DNA of 64,000 nt from Antilocapra americana (lineage: Eukaryota > Chordata > Mammalia > Artiodactyla > Antilocapridae): assembly GCA_007570785.1 (NCBI GenBank), contig ML664161.1:186001-250000 (forward strand). The letters run 5' to 3'. A program made the position numbers and the translations under genes. The notes under the pieces are model-generated. The model was not told where the DNA came from, did not search any database, and saw nothing but the letters and a program-made list of their open reading frames with translations. Shown here piece by piece: positions 12,023-23,440 of this stretch; within the stretch, counting starts at the first letter, position 1, and each line of letters starts with the position of its first letter.

Positions 12023-12303
12023 TGGAGAAGGCAATGGCAACCCATTCCAGTACTCTTGCCTGGAAAATCCCATCGGCAGAGGAGCCTGGTAGGCTGCAGT
12101 CCATGGGGTCACGAACAGTGGGAAACGACTGAATGACTTCACTTTAACTTTTCACTTTCATGCATTGGGGAAGGAAATGGCAACCCACTCCAGTGTTCTT
12201 GCCTGGAGAATCCCAGGGAGAGTGGAGCCTGGTGGGCTGCTGGCTATGGGGTCGCACAGAGTCGGACATGACTGAAGCAACTTAGCAGCACCAGCAGCAG
12301 CAG
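12023..12303 (+). mobile_element. BOV-A2 dimeric SINE, sense, with TSD
   Basis: Two BOV-A monomers in tandem joined by the CACTTTAACTTTTCACTTTC linker. The second monomer ends in CTTAGCAGCA and a (CAG)n tail. TATTGGTCATT at 12012-12022 is mirrored by TACTGGTCATT at 12304-12314 (10/11), the likely TSD. Confidence 0.93.
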
Positions 12304-12314
12304 TACTGGTCATT

Positions 12315-13519
12315 AAATCCTATTTTTTCAGGACAGGAGTGAGAGAATGAGGAGCAACTAATGCAGCAACTACCTCCACTCAACTGATGCCATCCTAGGG
12401 ATGCCACCAGTAAATGAAGTTCAGCAGTTCCTGAGGTTGTGCTGTCCTGTCATTTGATTCCTTGCAATGATCTGCTAGGTAGGAGAGATGTAGTTTACTG
12501 CTGCTTTTCATCACTATAATAACAGGAAAGAATAACAGATACAGTGCTTAAGAGGGTCTTGGGATCACAACTTATGAAATAAAATGTATTTATGATTTGA
12601 AATCATCCTTATATGTTCTCAGTCATTTTTAATCCTTTGCACAATCATGCTAGACTCCATCGTATTTCTTTCCACTTTTCTCTGTTGAAAATACATAACG
12701 ACTATGATTTCCTATTGTCATGCCTTAATTTCTATGCCTTTTGCTGGTCAGTTAATGAAATGAATTTTAAATCCTTTTTACCCAAATTTCAAATCTTATA
12801 TAATCACAGAGTTAGCAGAATTAACTCTAAAGATGAATTTTAAATATTTATTAGTTAATTAAATACTCTGACTCTCTTACAATATATTCTCTTCCTGGAA
12901 CAATGCATCCTATTATCTTGTAGGCTATAAAATTAATTATAATAATAAAATAATAGGAATTGATTATCATAGATATTCATGTTTTCATCCATTGGGAACT
13001 AAAGTGAAAGACAATATCTGGTTGGTTGCACACAATTTGACAATTAAAAATGTTTTCTTCTCTTATAACCAAAGCTTAAATTAAAAATATAAGGGTATAA
13101 GTCAGAATTATATTTTATCATTTGTAGTCAGACTTAGTTGAGGCTACTCTTATATATATGTCAGACATATGCCAGTAAATGCCTCCAACATCTTTCCAGG
13201 ACACCAATAATTTTAAACTTGACTTTTCCCAAGAAAACACTAAGGAATCACCGAAGATCTCAAACCCTGACCTCTTAATCTCTTTATCCACACTGAGATA
13301 ATACAAGTTCAAGGTCCCAGTGTTTTTGCAACTTCCATTCCAAATTTATTTTAATAAACTTCTCTTTTTTATCTATATCATTTTTGTCTTCTTATTTACT
13401 CTTACATACTACAGTGAATTACTAATCTGTAAACCTGAGGGTAAAGAGATGATATTAAACTATAGTAGGTATTCAAATCCTACCTACTGAAGATATTTGA
13501 ATCTAATTTAATGGTCTAG
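12315..13519. other. No gene or repeat recognised
   Basis: About 1.2 kb of AT-rich sequence without identifiable coding domains. Short open frames at 12613 and 13118 carry no known motif. Confidence 0.45.
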
Positions 13520-13735
13520 ATTAGCTATCACCAAAATTTTTTTCTAGAAAAGGCCAGATAGTAAAATAGTTGGGTTTGTAGGCCATAAGACATCAGTTAT
13601 GACTCTTCTACTTTGCCTTATAATGCAAAGACAGTCAGAGACATTGGATGGGCATGGCTGTGCTTCAGTATATCTTTATAAAATAAATGATGGGTTAGAT
13701 TGGGCTGAAAAATGATTGTTTGCTCACTCCTGGTT
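13520..13735. mobile_element. Probable hAT-type non-autonomous DNA transposon
   Basis: Contains the blocks AAAAGGCCAGATAGTAAAAT, GTAGGCCATAAGACATC, GGGCATGGCTGTG and a GGTTAGATTGGGC-like end, in the order of an old mammalian hAT/Charlie-related MITE as I remember it. Terminal inverted repeats are too eroded to see. Subfamily not assigned. Confidence 0.5.
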
Positions 13736-14221
13736 TAGATGGATATAATCAAGTAACAATATTCTACCTAAAAAAAATTACAGAAAAAAAAAAAAACAAT
13801 CTAATCACATAGACCACAGCCTTGTCTAACTCAATGAAACCATGAGCCCTGCCTTGTAGGGCCACCCAAGACAAGGGGTCATGGTGGACAGCTCGGACAA
13901 AATGTGGTCCACTGTAGAAGGGAATGGCAAACCACTTCAGTATAATTGCCTTGAAAACCCCATGAACAGTATGAAAAGGCAAAAAGATAGGACACTGAAA
14001 AATGAACTCCCCAAGTCAGTAGGTACCAATATGCTACTGGAGATCAGTGGAGAAATAACTCCAGAAAGAAAGAAGAGATGGAGTCATACTGAAAACAACA
14101 CCCAGTTGTGGATGAGACTGGTCATAGAAGCAAGGTCCAATGCTGTAAAGATCAATATTGGATAGGAACCTGAAATGTCAGGTCCATGAATCAAAGCAAA
14201 TTGGAAATACCCAAACAGTAG

Positions 14222-14455
14222 ATGGCAAGAGTGAACATTGACATTTTAGGAATCAGCGAACTAAGATGGACTGGAATGGGTGAATTTAACTCATATGGCC
14301 ATTATATCTATTACAGTGGGCAAGAATCCCTTAGAAGGAATGGAGTATCCCTCATAGTCAGCAAAAGAGTCCAAAATGCAGTATTTGGATACAATCTCAA
14401 AAATGAAAGAATGATCTCGGTTTGTTTCCAAGGCAAACCATTAACATCATGGTAA
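14222..14455 (+). pseudogene. BovB endonuclease-domain remnant
   Basis: A 77-codon stretch matches part of the apurinic-like (EEP superfamily) endonuclease that nicks target DNA for RTE retrotransposition. The early ILGISELRW segment holds the conserved glutamate region. It is followed by the GHYIYYSGQESLRRNGVSLI block shared with the copy at 58.5 kb. The frame breaks after GKPL, where related copies continue into an AYAPT block, so the domain is incomplete and inactive. Confidence 0.85.
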
Positions 14456-15517
14456 TCCAAGTCTCTGCTCTGATCAGTAATGCTGAAAGCTGAAGCTGAA
14501 AGGATCTATGAAGACCTACAAGACTTCTAGAACTAACACCAAAAAAATATGTCCTTTTCATAATAGGGGCCTGGAATACAAAATTAGGAATTCAAGAAAC
14601 ACCTGGAGTAACAGGTAAATTTGGCCTTGGAGTACAGAATGAAGCAGGGCAAAGGCTAATAGAGTTTTGCCAAGAGGTTTGCCAAGTTTTGCTGCACTAG
14701 TCATAGCAAACACCCTCTTCCAACAACACAAGAGAAGACTCTACACATGGACATCACCAGATGGTCAACATCGAAATCAGATTGACTATATTCTTTGCAG
14801 CCAAAGATGCAGAAGCTCTATACAGTCAGCAAAAAAAGATGAGGAGTTGATTGTGGCTCAGATCATGAACTCCTTATTGCCAAATTCAGACTTAAATGGA
14901 AGAAAGTAGGGAAAATCACTAGACCATTCAGGTATGACCTAAATCAAATCCCTTTGGATTATACAGTGGAAGTGAGAAACAGATATAAGGATAGATCCAA
15001 TAGAGTGTCTGATGAACTATCAATGGAGGTCCATGGCATTGTCTAGGAGGCAGGGAGGAAGAACATCCCCAAGAAAAATAAATGCAAAAAAGCAAAATGG
15101 CTGTCTGAGGAGTCCTGATAATAGCTGTGAAAAGAAGAGAAGTGAAAAGCAAAGGAGAAAACAAAAAATATACCCATTTGAATGCAGAGTTCCAAAGAAT
15201 AGCAAGGAGAGATGACAAAGCCTTCCTCAGTGACTAGTGCAAAGAAATAGAGTAAAAAATTAGAATGGGAAAAACTAGAGATCTTTTCAAGAAAATTAGA
15301 GATACCAAAGAAATATTTCATTACAAAATGGGCACAAAAAAGGACAGAATGATATGGACCTAACAGAAGCAGAAAATATTAAGAAGAGGTAGCAAGAATA
15401 CACAGAAGAACTATACAAAAAGATATTCATTACCCACATAATTATGAAAGTTTGACCACTCACCAAGAGCCAGACCTCCTGGAATGTAAAGTCAAGTGAG
15501 CCTTAGTAAGCATTACT

Positions 15518-15886
15518 ATGAACAAAGCTAGTGAAGGTGATGGAATTCCAGTTGAGCTATTTCAAATTCAAAACAATGATGCTGTGAAAGTGCTGCACTC
15601 AAGATGCCAGCAAATTTGGAAAACTCAGCAGTGGCCACAGGACTGGAAAAGTTCAGTTTTCATTCCAGTCCCAAAGAAAGGCAATGCCAAAGAATGCTCA
15701 AACTGTTGCATAATTGCACTCATCTCACATGTTAGTAAATTAATGCTCAAAATTCTCCAAGCCAGGCTTCAACAACATGTGAACTATGAAATTCCAGATG
15801 TTCAAGTTGAATTTCGAAAAGGCAAAGGAACCAGAGAACAATTTGCAGTATCTGATGGATCATCGAAAAAGCAAGAGAGTTCCTGA
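15518..15886 (+). pseudogene. BovB reverse-transcriptase N-terminal remnant
   Basis: A 122-codon open stretch covers the start of the RT domain: GIPVELFQ, then WPQDWKSSVFIPVPKKGNA (block 1/2-like) and LKILQARLQQHVNYEIPDVQ. The frame shifts just before the block holding the first catalytic aspartate, which continues in another frame near 15.9 kb. Not functional. Confidence 0.88.
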
Positions 15887-16207
15887 AAAAACATCTATTT
15901 CTGTTTTATTGATTATGCCAAATACTTTCACTGTGTGGATCACAACAAACTGTGGGAAATTCTTCAAGAGATGGGAATACCAGACCTCTTTACATGTCTC
16001 TTGAGAAATCTGTATGCAGGTCAGGAAGCAACAGATAGAACTGGACATGGAACGACAGGCTGATTCCTAACAGGAAAAGGGTACGTCAAGCCTGTATATT
16101 GTCACCCTACTTGTTTTACTTTTATTCAGAGTACATCATGAGAAAATCTGCGCTAGATGAAGCACAAACTGAGATAAGATTCCCAGGAGAAACATTAATA
16201 CCCTCAG

Positions 16208-16219
16208 ATATGCAGAAGT
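16208..16219 (+). other. Mutated RT catalytic box (YAEV for YADD)
   Basis: TATGCAGAAGTT encodes YAEV where the family has YADD. Both metal-binding aspartates are lost, so even a repaired frame would lack RT chemistry. Confidence 0.9.
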
Positions 16220-17276
16220 TACTTCCCTTATGGCAGAAAGTGAAGAAGAACTGAAGAGCCTCTTGATGAAAGTGAAAGAGGAGAGTGAAAAAGTTGGCTT
16301 AAAGGTCAACATTCAGAAAACTAAGATCATGGCATCTGGTCCCATCACTTCATAGCAAATAGATGGGGAAACATTGAAAACAGTGTCAGACTATTTGGGG
16401 GGCTCCAAAATCACTGTAGATGGTGATTGCAGCCATGAAATTAAAAGAGACTTGCTCCTTAGAAGGAAAGTTATGACCAACCTAGACAGCACATGAAAAA
16501 GCAGAGACATTATTTTGCTAACAAATATCCGTCTAGTCAAGGCTATGGTTATTCCAGTCATCATATATGGATGTGAGAGTTGGACTATTAAAGAAATCTG
16601 AGCGCCAAAGAATTGATGCTTTTGAACTGTGGTATTGAGAAGACTCTTGAGCGTCCCTAGGACTGCAAGGAGATCCATCAGTCCATCCTAAAGGAAATCA
16701 GTCCTGATTCATTGGAAGGACTGATGCTGAAGCTGAAATCCCAATACTTTAGCCATCTGATGTGAAGAGCTGACTCATTTGAAAAGACCCTGATGCTGGG
16801 AAAGATTGAAGGCAGGAGGAGAAGGGAATAACAGAGGATAAAATGGTTGGATGGCATCACTGATCAATGGACACGAGTTTGCATAAACTCCGGGAGTTGG
16901 TGATGGACAGGGAGGCCTGGTGTGCTGCAGTCCATGGGGTTGCAAAAAGTCAGACACGACTGAGCAACAGAACTTAACTGAACCTAAAATTGAAGCAATA
17001 AGTCATTTCATGAATTTTAGTTATGTTCATTGACCCAATCATTACATGGCCTATTATTCAATAAAACAAGTTTTACAATATAATATAGCTCTTGTACTGT
17101 ACAACAATATAAGATTAATTTGATCATGTCCCCTTAAAATTGTTTATTTTTGCTGATTGACAATAATCGCAATCTATTTTAAAGGCATGGACTACTTGTA
17201 AGATATGTAATATTATTTAGAATTTCTAGATACTGAAGGCTTTTCTTCTGTAATTTTACTGAAATATTATTACCAT

Positions 17277-17294
17277 TTGATGCTTGGGATTTTT
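17277..17294. other. Target-site duplication of L1, left copy
   Basis: TTGATGCTTGGGATTTTT occurs here and again at 19033-19050, bracketing the L1 between them. Length and A/T-rich edge are as expected for L1 endonuclease-mediated insertion. Confidence 0.95.
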
Positions 17295-19032
17295 TTTTTA
17301 ACTTTTTTTATTGTTTTTTTTTTTATTGTTTTTGCCATACATTGTCATGATATCACCATGGGTTTACATATGCTTCCCCTCCGGAACCCCCCTCCCTCCT
17401 CCCTCCTCCCCAGGAAATCTCGCTGCACCAGCCCCGAGCATCAATCCTGGGCTGGCGATTGATTAGACACATGACAATTAACATGCTTCAATGCCCTTCT
17501 CCCATATCATCCCACCCTTACCCTCATCCACAAAGTCCACGAGTCTATTCTATACATCTGCGTTCCTTTTGTTGTCTCGCATGTTGGGTTCCCGTTACCG
17601 TCTTTCTAAATTCCATATATATGCGTTAATATACTGCATTGTTGTTTTTGCTTCTGGCTTACTTCACTCTGGATAATGGGCTCCAGTTTCATCCATCTGA
17701 GTAGAATTGCTTCAAATGAATTTTCTTTTAATGCTGAGTAATATTCCATTGTGTATATGTACCACTGCTTTCTTATCCATTCGTCAGTTGATGGGCATCT
17801 AGGTTGCTTCCATATCCTGGCTATTGTAAACAATGCAGCGATGAACATTGGGGTACACGTGGCTCTTTCAATTCTGGTTTCCTCAGTGTATATGCCCAGC
17901 AGTAGGATTGCTGGGTCATATGGCAGGTCTATTTGCAGCTTTTTAAGGAACCTCCACACTGTTTTCCATAGTAGCTGTACTAGCTTGCATTCCCACCAAC
18001 AGTGTAAGAGGGTTCCCTTTTCTCCACATCCTCTCCAGCATTTATTGCTTGTAGACTTTTGGATGGCAGCCATTCTGACTGGTGTAAAGTGGTACCTCAT
18101 TGTGGTTTTGATTTGCATTTCTCTGATAATGAGTGATGTTGAGCATCTTTTCATGTGTTTGTTAGCCATTTTTATATCTTCTTTGGAGAAATGTCTGTTA
18201 AGTTCTTTGGTCCACTTTTTGATTGGATCGTGTATTTTTCTAGAATGGAGCTGCAGGAGTTGTTTGTATATTTTTGAGATTAATTGTTTGTCTGTTGCTT
18301 CATTGGCTATCATTTTCTCCCATTCTGAAGGCTGTCTTTTCACCTTGCTTATAGTTTCCTTTGCAGTGCAGAAGCTTTTAATGTTAATTAGGTCCCATTT
18401 GTTTATTCGTGTTTTTATTTCCAGTATTCTGGGAGGTGGGTCATGGAGTATCCCGCTTTGGGTTATGGCAGAGAGTGTTTTGCCTATGTTATCCTCTAGG
18501 AGTTTTATAGTTTCTGGTCTTATGCTTAGATTTTTGATCCATTTTGAGTTTATCTTTGTGTATGGTGTTAGAAAGTGTTCTAGTTTCGTTCTTTTACAAG
18601 TGGCTGTCCAGTTTTCCCAGCACCACTTGTTAAAGAGGTTGTCTTTTCTCCATTGTATATTCTTGCCTCCTTTGTCAAAGATAAGGTGTCCATAGATGTG
18701 TGGATTTATCTCTGGGCTTTCTATTCTGTTCCATTGATCTATATTTCTGTCTTTGTGCCAGTACCATACTGTCTTAATGACTGTGGATTTGTAGTATAGC
18801 CTAAAGTCAGGTAGGTTGATTCCGCCAGTTCCATTCTTCTTTCTCAAGATTGCTTTGGCTATACGAGGTTTTTTGTATTTCCATACAAATTGAGAAATTA
18901 TTTGTTCTAATTCTTTGAAAAAGACCTCTGGTAGCTTGATAGGAATTGCATTGAATCTATAGATTGCTTTAGGTAGTATACTCATTTTCACTATATTGAT
19001 TCTTCCAATCCACGAACACGGCACATTTCTCC
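17295..19032 (-). mobile_element. Young 5'-truncated L1 (L1-BT), 18-bp TSD
   Basis: A 1.74-kb antisense L1. The poly(A) tail appears as the T-rich run 17295-17332. The 3' UTR follows, with its C-rich tract (17385-17415), then the C-terminal half of ORF2. The insertion is bracketed by a perfect 18-bp TSD (17277-17294 and 19033-19050). A long tail, a perfect TSD and an unbroken 472-codon coding frame all point to a recent event. 5' truncation removes the endonuclease and RT domains, so it cannot mobilise itself. Confidence 0.97.
17606..19024 (-). pseudogene. L1 ORF2p C-terminal half, frame intact
   Basis: A 472-codon uninterrupted frame equal to the C-terminal part of L1 ORF2p, beyond the RT catalytic core. 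It holds the region starting [20 protein letters not shown], the [17 protein letters not shown] block, and near residue 335 the CWRGC ... HCWWEC cysteine motif (CX3CX7HX4C) needed in L1 for RNP function. It ends at the same THIYGI stop region as the related copy at 29.0 kb. The initiating Met is internal to the original protein; no promoter remains, so expression as a protein is unlikely. The opposite strand carries a 314-codon shadow frame. Confidence 0.93.
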
Positions 19033-19176
19033 TTGATGCTTGGGATTTTTAATTACTATTATAAGATTTCCACTCAAAGACAATATTTTTGATAAGAGAA
19101 CAAAAATAAGCAGGGATATTTGCCTCATTATTGTCTTTATTATAACCAAATTCCCAATTTTTTAAGTCATAGATTG

Positions 19177-20676
19177 TCAGTCAGTTCAGTCACTCAGTGT
19201 GTCCAACTCTTGGCAACCCCATGGACTGCAGCACACCAGGTTTCACTATCTATCACCAACTCCCGGAGTTTATGCAAACACATGTCCATGGAGTCGGTGA
19301 TGGCCATCCAGCCACCTCACCCTCTGTTGTCCCCTTATCCTTCTGCCATCTATCTTTCTCAGCATCAGGATATTTCCAATGAATCAGTTCTTTGCATCAA
19401 GTGGCCAAAGTATTGGAGTTTCAGCTTCAGCACCAGTCTTTCCAATGAATATTCAGGACTGATTTCCTTTGATGAACAGGTTGAATATCCTTGCAGTCCA
19501 AGGGACTCTCATACACCACAGTTTAAAAGCATAAATTCTTCAATGCTCAGCTTTCTTTACAGTCCACCTCTCTCATCAATACATGACTACTGGAAAAACC
19601 ATAGCTTTGACTAGACAGACCTTTGTTGGTAAAGTAATTTCTCTGCTTTTTAATATGCTGTCTAGGTTGGTCATAGCTTTTATTCCAAGGAGCAAGTGTC
19701 TTTTAACTTCATGGCTGCAGTCACTGTTTGCAGTGATTTTGGCCACCTGAGGCGAAGAGCTGACTCATTCGAAAAGACCCTGATGCTGGGAAAGATTGAG
19801 GGCAGGAAGAGAAGGGGATGACAGAGCAGGATGAGATGGTCGTATGGCATCCCTGACTCAGTTGACATGGATTTGGGTGGACTCTGGGAGTTGGTGACGG
19901 ACATGGAGGCTTGACGTGCTGTGGTTCATGGGGTCATAAAGGGTCGGACACAACTGAGAGACTGACCTGAACTGGAGCCCAAGAAAATAAAGTCTGTCAC
20001 TGTTTTCATTGTCTCCCCATCTATTTGCCATGAAGTGATGGAACCAGATGCCATGATTTTAGTTTTCTGAATGTTGAGCCTTACCCAACTTATTCACTCT
20101 CCTCTTTTACTTCCATCAAGAGGTTCTTTAGTTCTTCTTCACCTTCTGCCATAAGAGTGGTGTCATCTGCATGTCTTAGTTTATTGATATTTCTCCTGGA
20201 AAACTTGATTCCAGCTTGAGCTTCATCCAGCCTGGCGATTCTCATAATGTACTCTGCATATAAGATAAATAAGCAGGATGACAATATACAGCCTTGATGT
20301 ACTCCTTTTTCTATGTGTTATTCTATGGAAATGTGTTATTCCATGTCCTATTCTAACTGTTCCTTCTTGACATGCATACATGTTTCTCAAGAGGTAGGTA
20401 AGGTGGTCTGGTATTACCATTCCTTTAAGAATTTTCCACATTTCATTGTGATCCACACAGCCAAAGGTTTTAGCATAGTCAATGAAGCAGAAGTTGATGT
20501 TTTTCTGTAGCTCTCTTGTATTTCTGATGGTCCAATGGATGTTGACAATGTGATCTCTGTTTCCTCTGGCTTTTCTAAATCCATCTTGAACATCTGAAAG
20601 TTCACAGTCTCTGTGCTGTTGAAGCCTGGAGAATTTTGAACATTACTTTGCTAGCATATGGGATGAGTTCAATTGG
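19177..20676 (-). mobile_element. BovB, antisense, interrupted by another BovB tail
   Basis: Antisense BovB of about 1.27 kb own sequence. It begins at its 3' tail (CAGTTCAGTCACTCAGTGTG) and runs to the RT block near 20.67 kb (CACAGTCTCTGTGCTGTTGA). It is split at 19741 by a sense BovB tail and resumes at 19975 with GAGCCCAAGAAAATAAAG. The RT box reads HADD (20161-20172 region). Frames are short (20090-20284, 20223-20456 and 20414-20605, minus). No tight TSD was found. Confidence 0.92.
19741..19974 (+). mobile_element. BovB 3' end nested in opposite orientation
   Basis: About 234 bp of sense BovB 3' end (GCCACCTGAGGCGAAGAGCT to CTGACCTGAACTG) lies exactly between two parts of the antisense copy that are contiguous in other BovB elements (GTGATTTTG | GAGCCC). 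It is therefore a self-family nested insertion and younger than its host. No clear TSD. Confidence 0.9.
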
Positions 20677-20877
20677 AAAGATTTTAATGACTGCAATGAT
20701 CAAAGATTGTTATGATTTTTAAAAAGCAAATAAGCAAGTAAAAACGTTGGTTTTTGTCTTCATAATTACTTTGTTCATGCATTTCTTTATTTAATATGTC
20801 TCTCTGGCATTTATAAAATATAGAGAATTGTAACTACCATTTTACTTCAGAAGTCATTTGACTTGAAGACATTTAGA

Positions 20878-21773
20878 GTGTTTCACCTTGCTTATTTAAT
20901 TTATATGCAGAGTACATCATGAGAAATGAGGGGCTGGAAGAAGTACAAAGTGGAATCAAGGTTCCTGAGAGAAATATCAATAATGTCAGATATGCAGAAG
21001 ACACCACCCTTATGGCAGAAAGTGAAGAACTAAAGACCCTCTTGATGAGAGTGAAAGAAGGGAGTGAAAAAGTTGGCTTAAAGCTCAACATTTAGAAAAC
21101 TAAGATCATGGCATCTGGTCCCATCACTTCATGGCAGATAGATGTGAAACCAGTGGCTGACTTTATTTTTCTGAGCTCCAAAATCAGAGCAGATGGTGAT
21201 TTCAATCATGAAATCAAAAGATGCTTACTCCTTGGAAGGAAAGTTATGGCCAACCTAGATAGCATATTAAAAAGCAGAGACATTACTTAGCCAACAAAGG
21301 TCCACCTAGTAAAGGCTATGTTTTTTCCAGTGGTCATGTATGGATGTGAGAGTTGGACAGTGAAAAAGGCTGAGTACCAAAGAACTGATGCTTTTGAACT
21401 GTGGTGTTGGAGAAGACTCTTGAGAGTCCCTTGGTCTGCAAGAGATCCAACCAGTCCATCCTAAAGTAGATCAGTCCTGGGTGTTCATTGGAAGGACTGA
21501 TGTTGAAGCTGGAACTCCAATAGTTTGGCCACCTCATGTGTAAAGTTGACTCATTGGAAAAGACCCTGATGTTGGGAAGGATTGGGAGCAGGAGGAGAAA
21601 GGGACAGCAGAGGATGAGATGGCTGGATGGCATCACCACCTCTATGGACTTGGGTTTGGGTAGACTCCTGGAGTTGGTGATGGACAGGGAGGCCTGGTGT
21701 GCTGCATTTCATGAGCTCGCAAAGAGTTGGACATGTCTGAGCAACTGAACTGAACTGAACTGAACTGAACTGA
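20878..21773 (+). mobile_element. BovB 3' part, sense, with (TGAAC)n tail
   Basis: About 0.9 kb of sense BovB from CACCTTGCTTATTTAATTTA (late RT) to the 3' end. The RT box is YAED (20991-21002). It ends in an expanded pentamer tail (TGAAC)n at about 21745-21773, the natural BovB terminal repeat. Frames are broken (for example 21108-21290). Confidence 0.92.
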
Positions 21774-22116
21774 TTGGAGAAGACTCTTGGACTTCAAGGA
21801 GATCCAACCTGTCCATCCTAAAGGAGATCAGTCCTGGGTGTTCACTGGAAGGACTGATATTGAAGCTGAAACTCCAATACTTTAGTCACTCGATGTGAAG
21901 AGCTTACTCATTTGAAAAGACCCTGATGCTGGGAAAGATTGAGGGCAGGAGGAGAAGGGGACAGCAGAGGATGAGATGGCTGGATGGCATCATCGAGTCG
22001 ATGGCCATGGGTTTGGGTGGACTCTGGGAGCTGGTGATGGACCTGGAGGCCTGTCATGTGGTGGTTCATGGGATCTAGAAGAGTCAGACATGACTGAGCG
22101 ACTGAACTGAACTGAA
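21774..22116 (+). mobile_element. Second BovB 3' end, head-to-tail with the previous one
   Basis: Starts abruptly in the tail of the preceding copy at TTGGAGAAGACTCTTGG and repeats the last 340 bp of BovB, ending GCGACTGAACTGAACTGAA. The two copies differ by many substitutions, so they are not a recent tandem duplication. Insertion into the pentamer tail is the simpler explanation. Confidence 0.9.
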
Positions 22117-23226
22117 AAGAACCAATGTACAAAAGGTATAACTGCTCTCTTTATTTTTTGACAAGGTAGGCAATGATGTATAAAGAACCTTTCTCTGTAG
22201 GGTTTTTCCTCAGTTATAATTCATTTAGTTCTAGCTCTCTTTAGAAAAGATTTATCTACATTCTGTTAAAACTTATGTTTATTTCTATTTTTACTTATAT
22301 ATATAAATAATAAATATAATTTTTAGGTTAGAGAGTTGGCTTTTAATATCTAAGTATTTTCAAGCAGTCTCTAATCCACCCAAACATTTCTAAACTAGAT
22401 CTCTTCTAACATTAATAATAGGACTGTGTTGACATTCTGAGTAACATGCTGATGACAGACAACATAAGAATGCTCTTAATGTTCATGAAAGAGCTTTGAT
22501 TTTAATTTTACAGCTAGTGATACTGAGTAGATTTTCTTCCTGGGATGTATTTATTACATTCTAAGCAGCATTTTAAACAACATCACTATACAGTTTCCCC
22601 ACCTGTTCAAAAGAATGGAAATATAATGTAGAAATGATACAGTCATGGATCTTAAAAATCAATATGATAAGCAATCAATCTGACAAATATTTAAGACAAT
22701 ACTTATCTTACCAGTAACACAAAATAATTTTGCTCTAGGATCAATGACATTAGAACAATATAGGCAATACATGTTCTTAATTCATTGGGGAGTGAAAAAT
22801 TCACAATACTTTTGTATTCTGAATCCTATGCTTATGCTTCTAATTTATCTCCTCCTTCCCACTCTTCCTTACTTTCTTGCTTCAGTTATGTCTTCTTTTC
22901 CCCATTAGAGAGGGAAGGAGTTATATTCTAGAGTTAAAGGGATAGACAAACCAGGACACCTGACACTAGACAGATGGGAGAGTTTATTAGTCACATGGTA
23001 ATAGCCAGGGGGAGTAGGACATGGCTCCATGCAGGGTCACAGATGGTTGTGTTTGAGGAACAGAGTAAAAACTCTGGGGCAATGGGTGGCATGATTTTGT
23101 AGTTAAAAGAGGATGAGGTATACCCTGATTCTCACAACAGGGTGTGAATGGTTGATCTGAGTAATTCCCTGGTTTAATTCTGAAACCCACTATTCTGGAA
23201 CATGCAGGAACTTGTGTCTGAAAGTA
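22117..23226. other. No gene recognised; possible unclassified old repeat
   Basis: Left part is AT-rich and featureless. From about 22915 the sequence is less AT-rich (GGGAGAGTTTATTAGTCACA, ATGGCTCCATGCAGGGTCAC) and looks like LTR or middle-repetitive DNA, but I cannot name a family. See findings. Confidence 0.4.
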
Positions 23227-23440
23227 AAGTGGAAGTGTTAGTTGCTTAGTAGTGTCTGACTCTTTGTGACCTCATGGACTATTGCCCATCAGGCTCCTTT
23301 GTCCATGAAATTCTCCAGGGAAGAATACTGGCATGGGTAGCCATTCTCTTCTCGAGGGAATCTTCCTGACCCAGGGATCAAACCCAGGTCTCCTGCATTG
23401 CAGACAGATTCTTTACCATCTGAGCCTCCAACAAGCACTG
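23227..23440 (-). mobile_element. Bov-tA SINE, antisense
   Basis: Full antisense unit from AGTGTTAGTTGCTTAGTAGT through CCAGGGAAGAATACTGGC to TTCTTTACCATCTGAGCC (tRNA-head complement). TSD not clear. Confidence 0.9.

Larger units (their letters stand above)
13775..16981 (+). mobile_element. BovB (RTE-clade LINE), near full length
   Basis: A 3.2-kb sense BovB, the longest single-orientation copy here. It begins in the 5' region (CACATAGACCACAGCCTTGT), passes through endonuclease (about 14.2-14.7 kb), linker and reverse transcriptase (about 15.5-16.3 kb), and ends in the 3' tail TCAGACACGACTGAGCAACA. Stops and frameshifts break every domain. The RT catalytic box reads YAEV rather than YADD (16208-16219). 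ACCTAAAA at 13767-13774 and 16982-16989 is a candidate 8-bp TSD. Comparison with the inverted copy at 35.7 kb shows that this one lacks roughly 450 bp of upstream 5' region. BovB is known to have entered ruminants by horizontal transfer. Confidence 0.95.

Noticed and set aside
17751..18695. 314-codon plus-strand open frame
   Set aside because: It is the exact antisense of the L1 ORF2 C-terminal frame (17606-19024, minus), whose motifs are clearly on the minus strand.
19168..20710. TSD for the 19.2-kb BovB (CATAGATTGT / CAAAGATTGT)
   Set aside because: The right copy lies about 25 bp beyond the last recognisable BovB base, so the match may be chance in AT-rich DNA.
19177..22116. Twin-priming interpretation of the opposed BovB copies
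   Set aside because: Each copy carries its own 3' tail, so they are separate insertions; a 5' inversion would leave only one tail.
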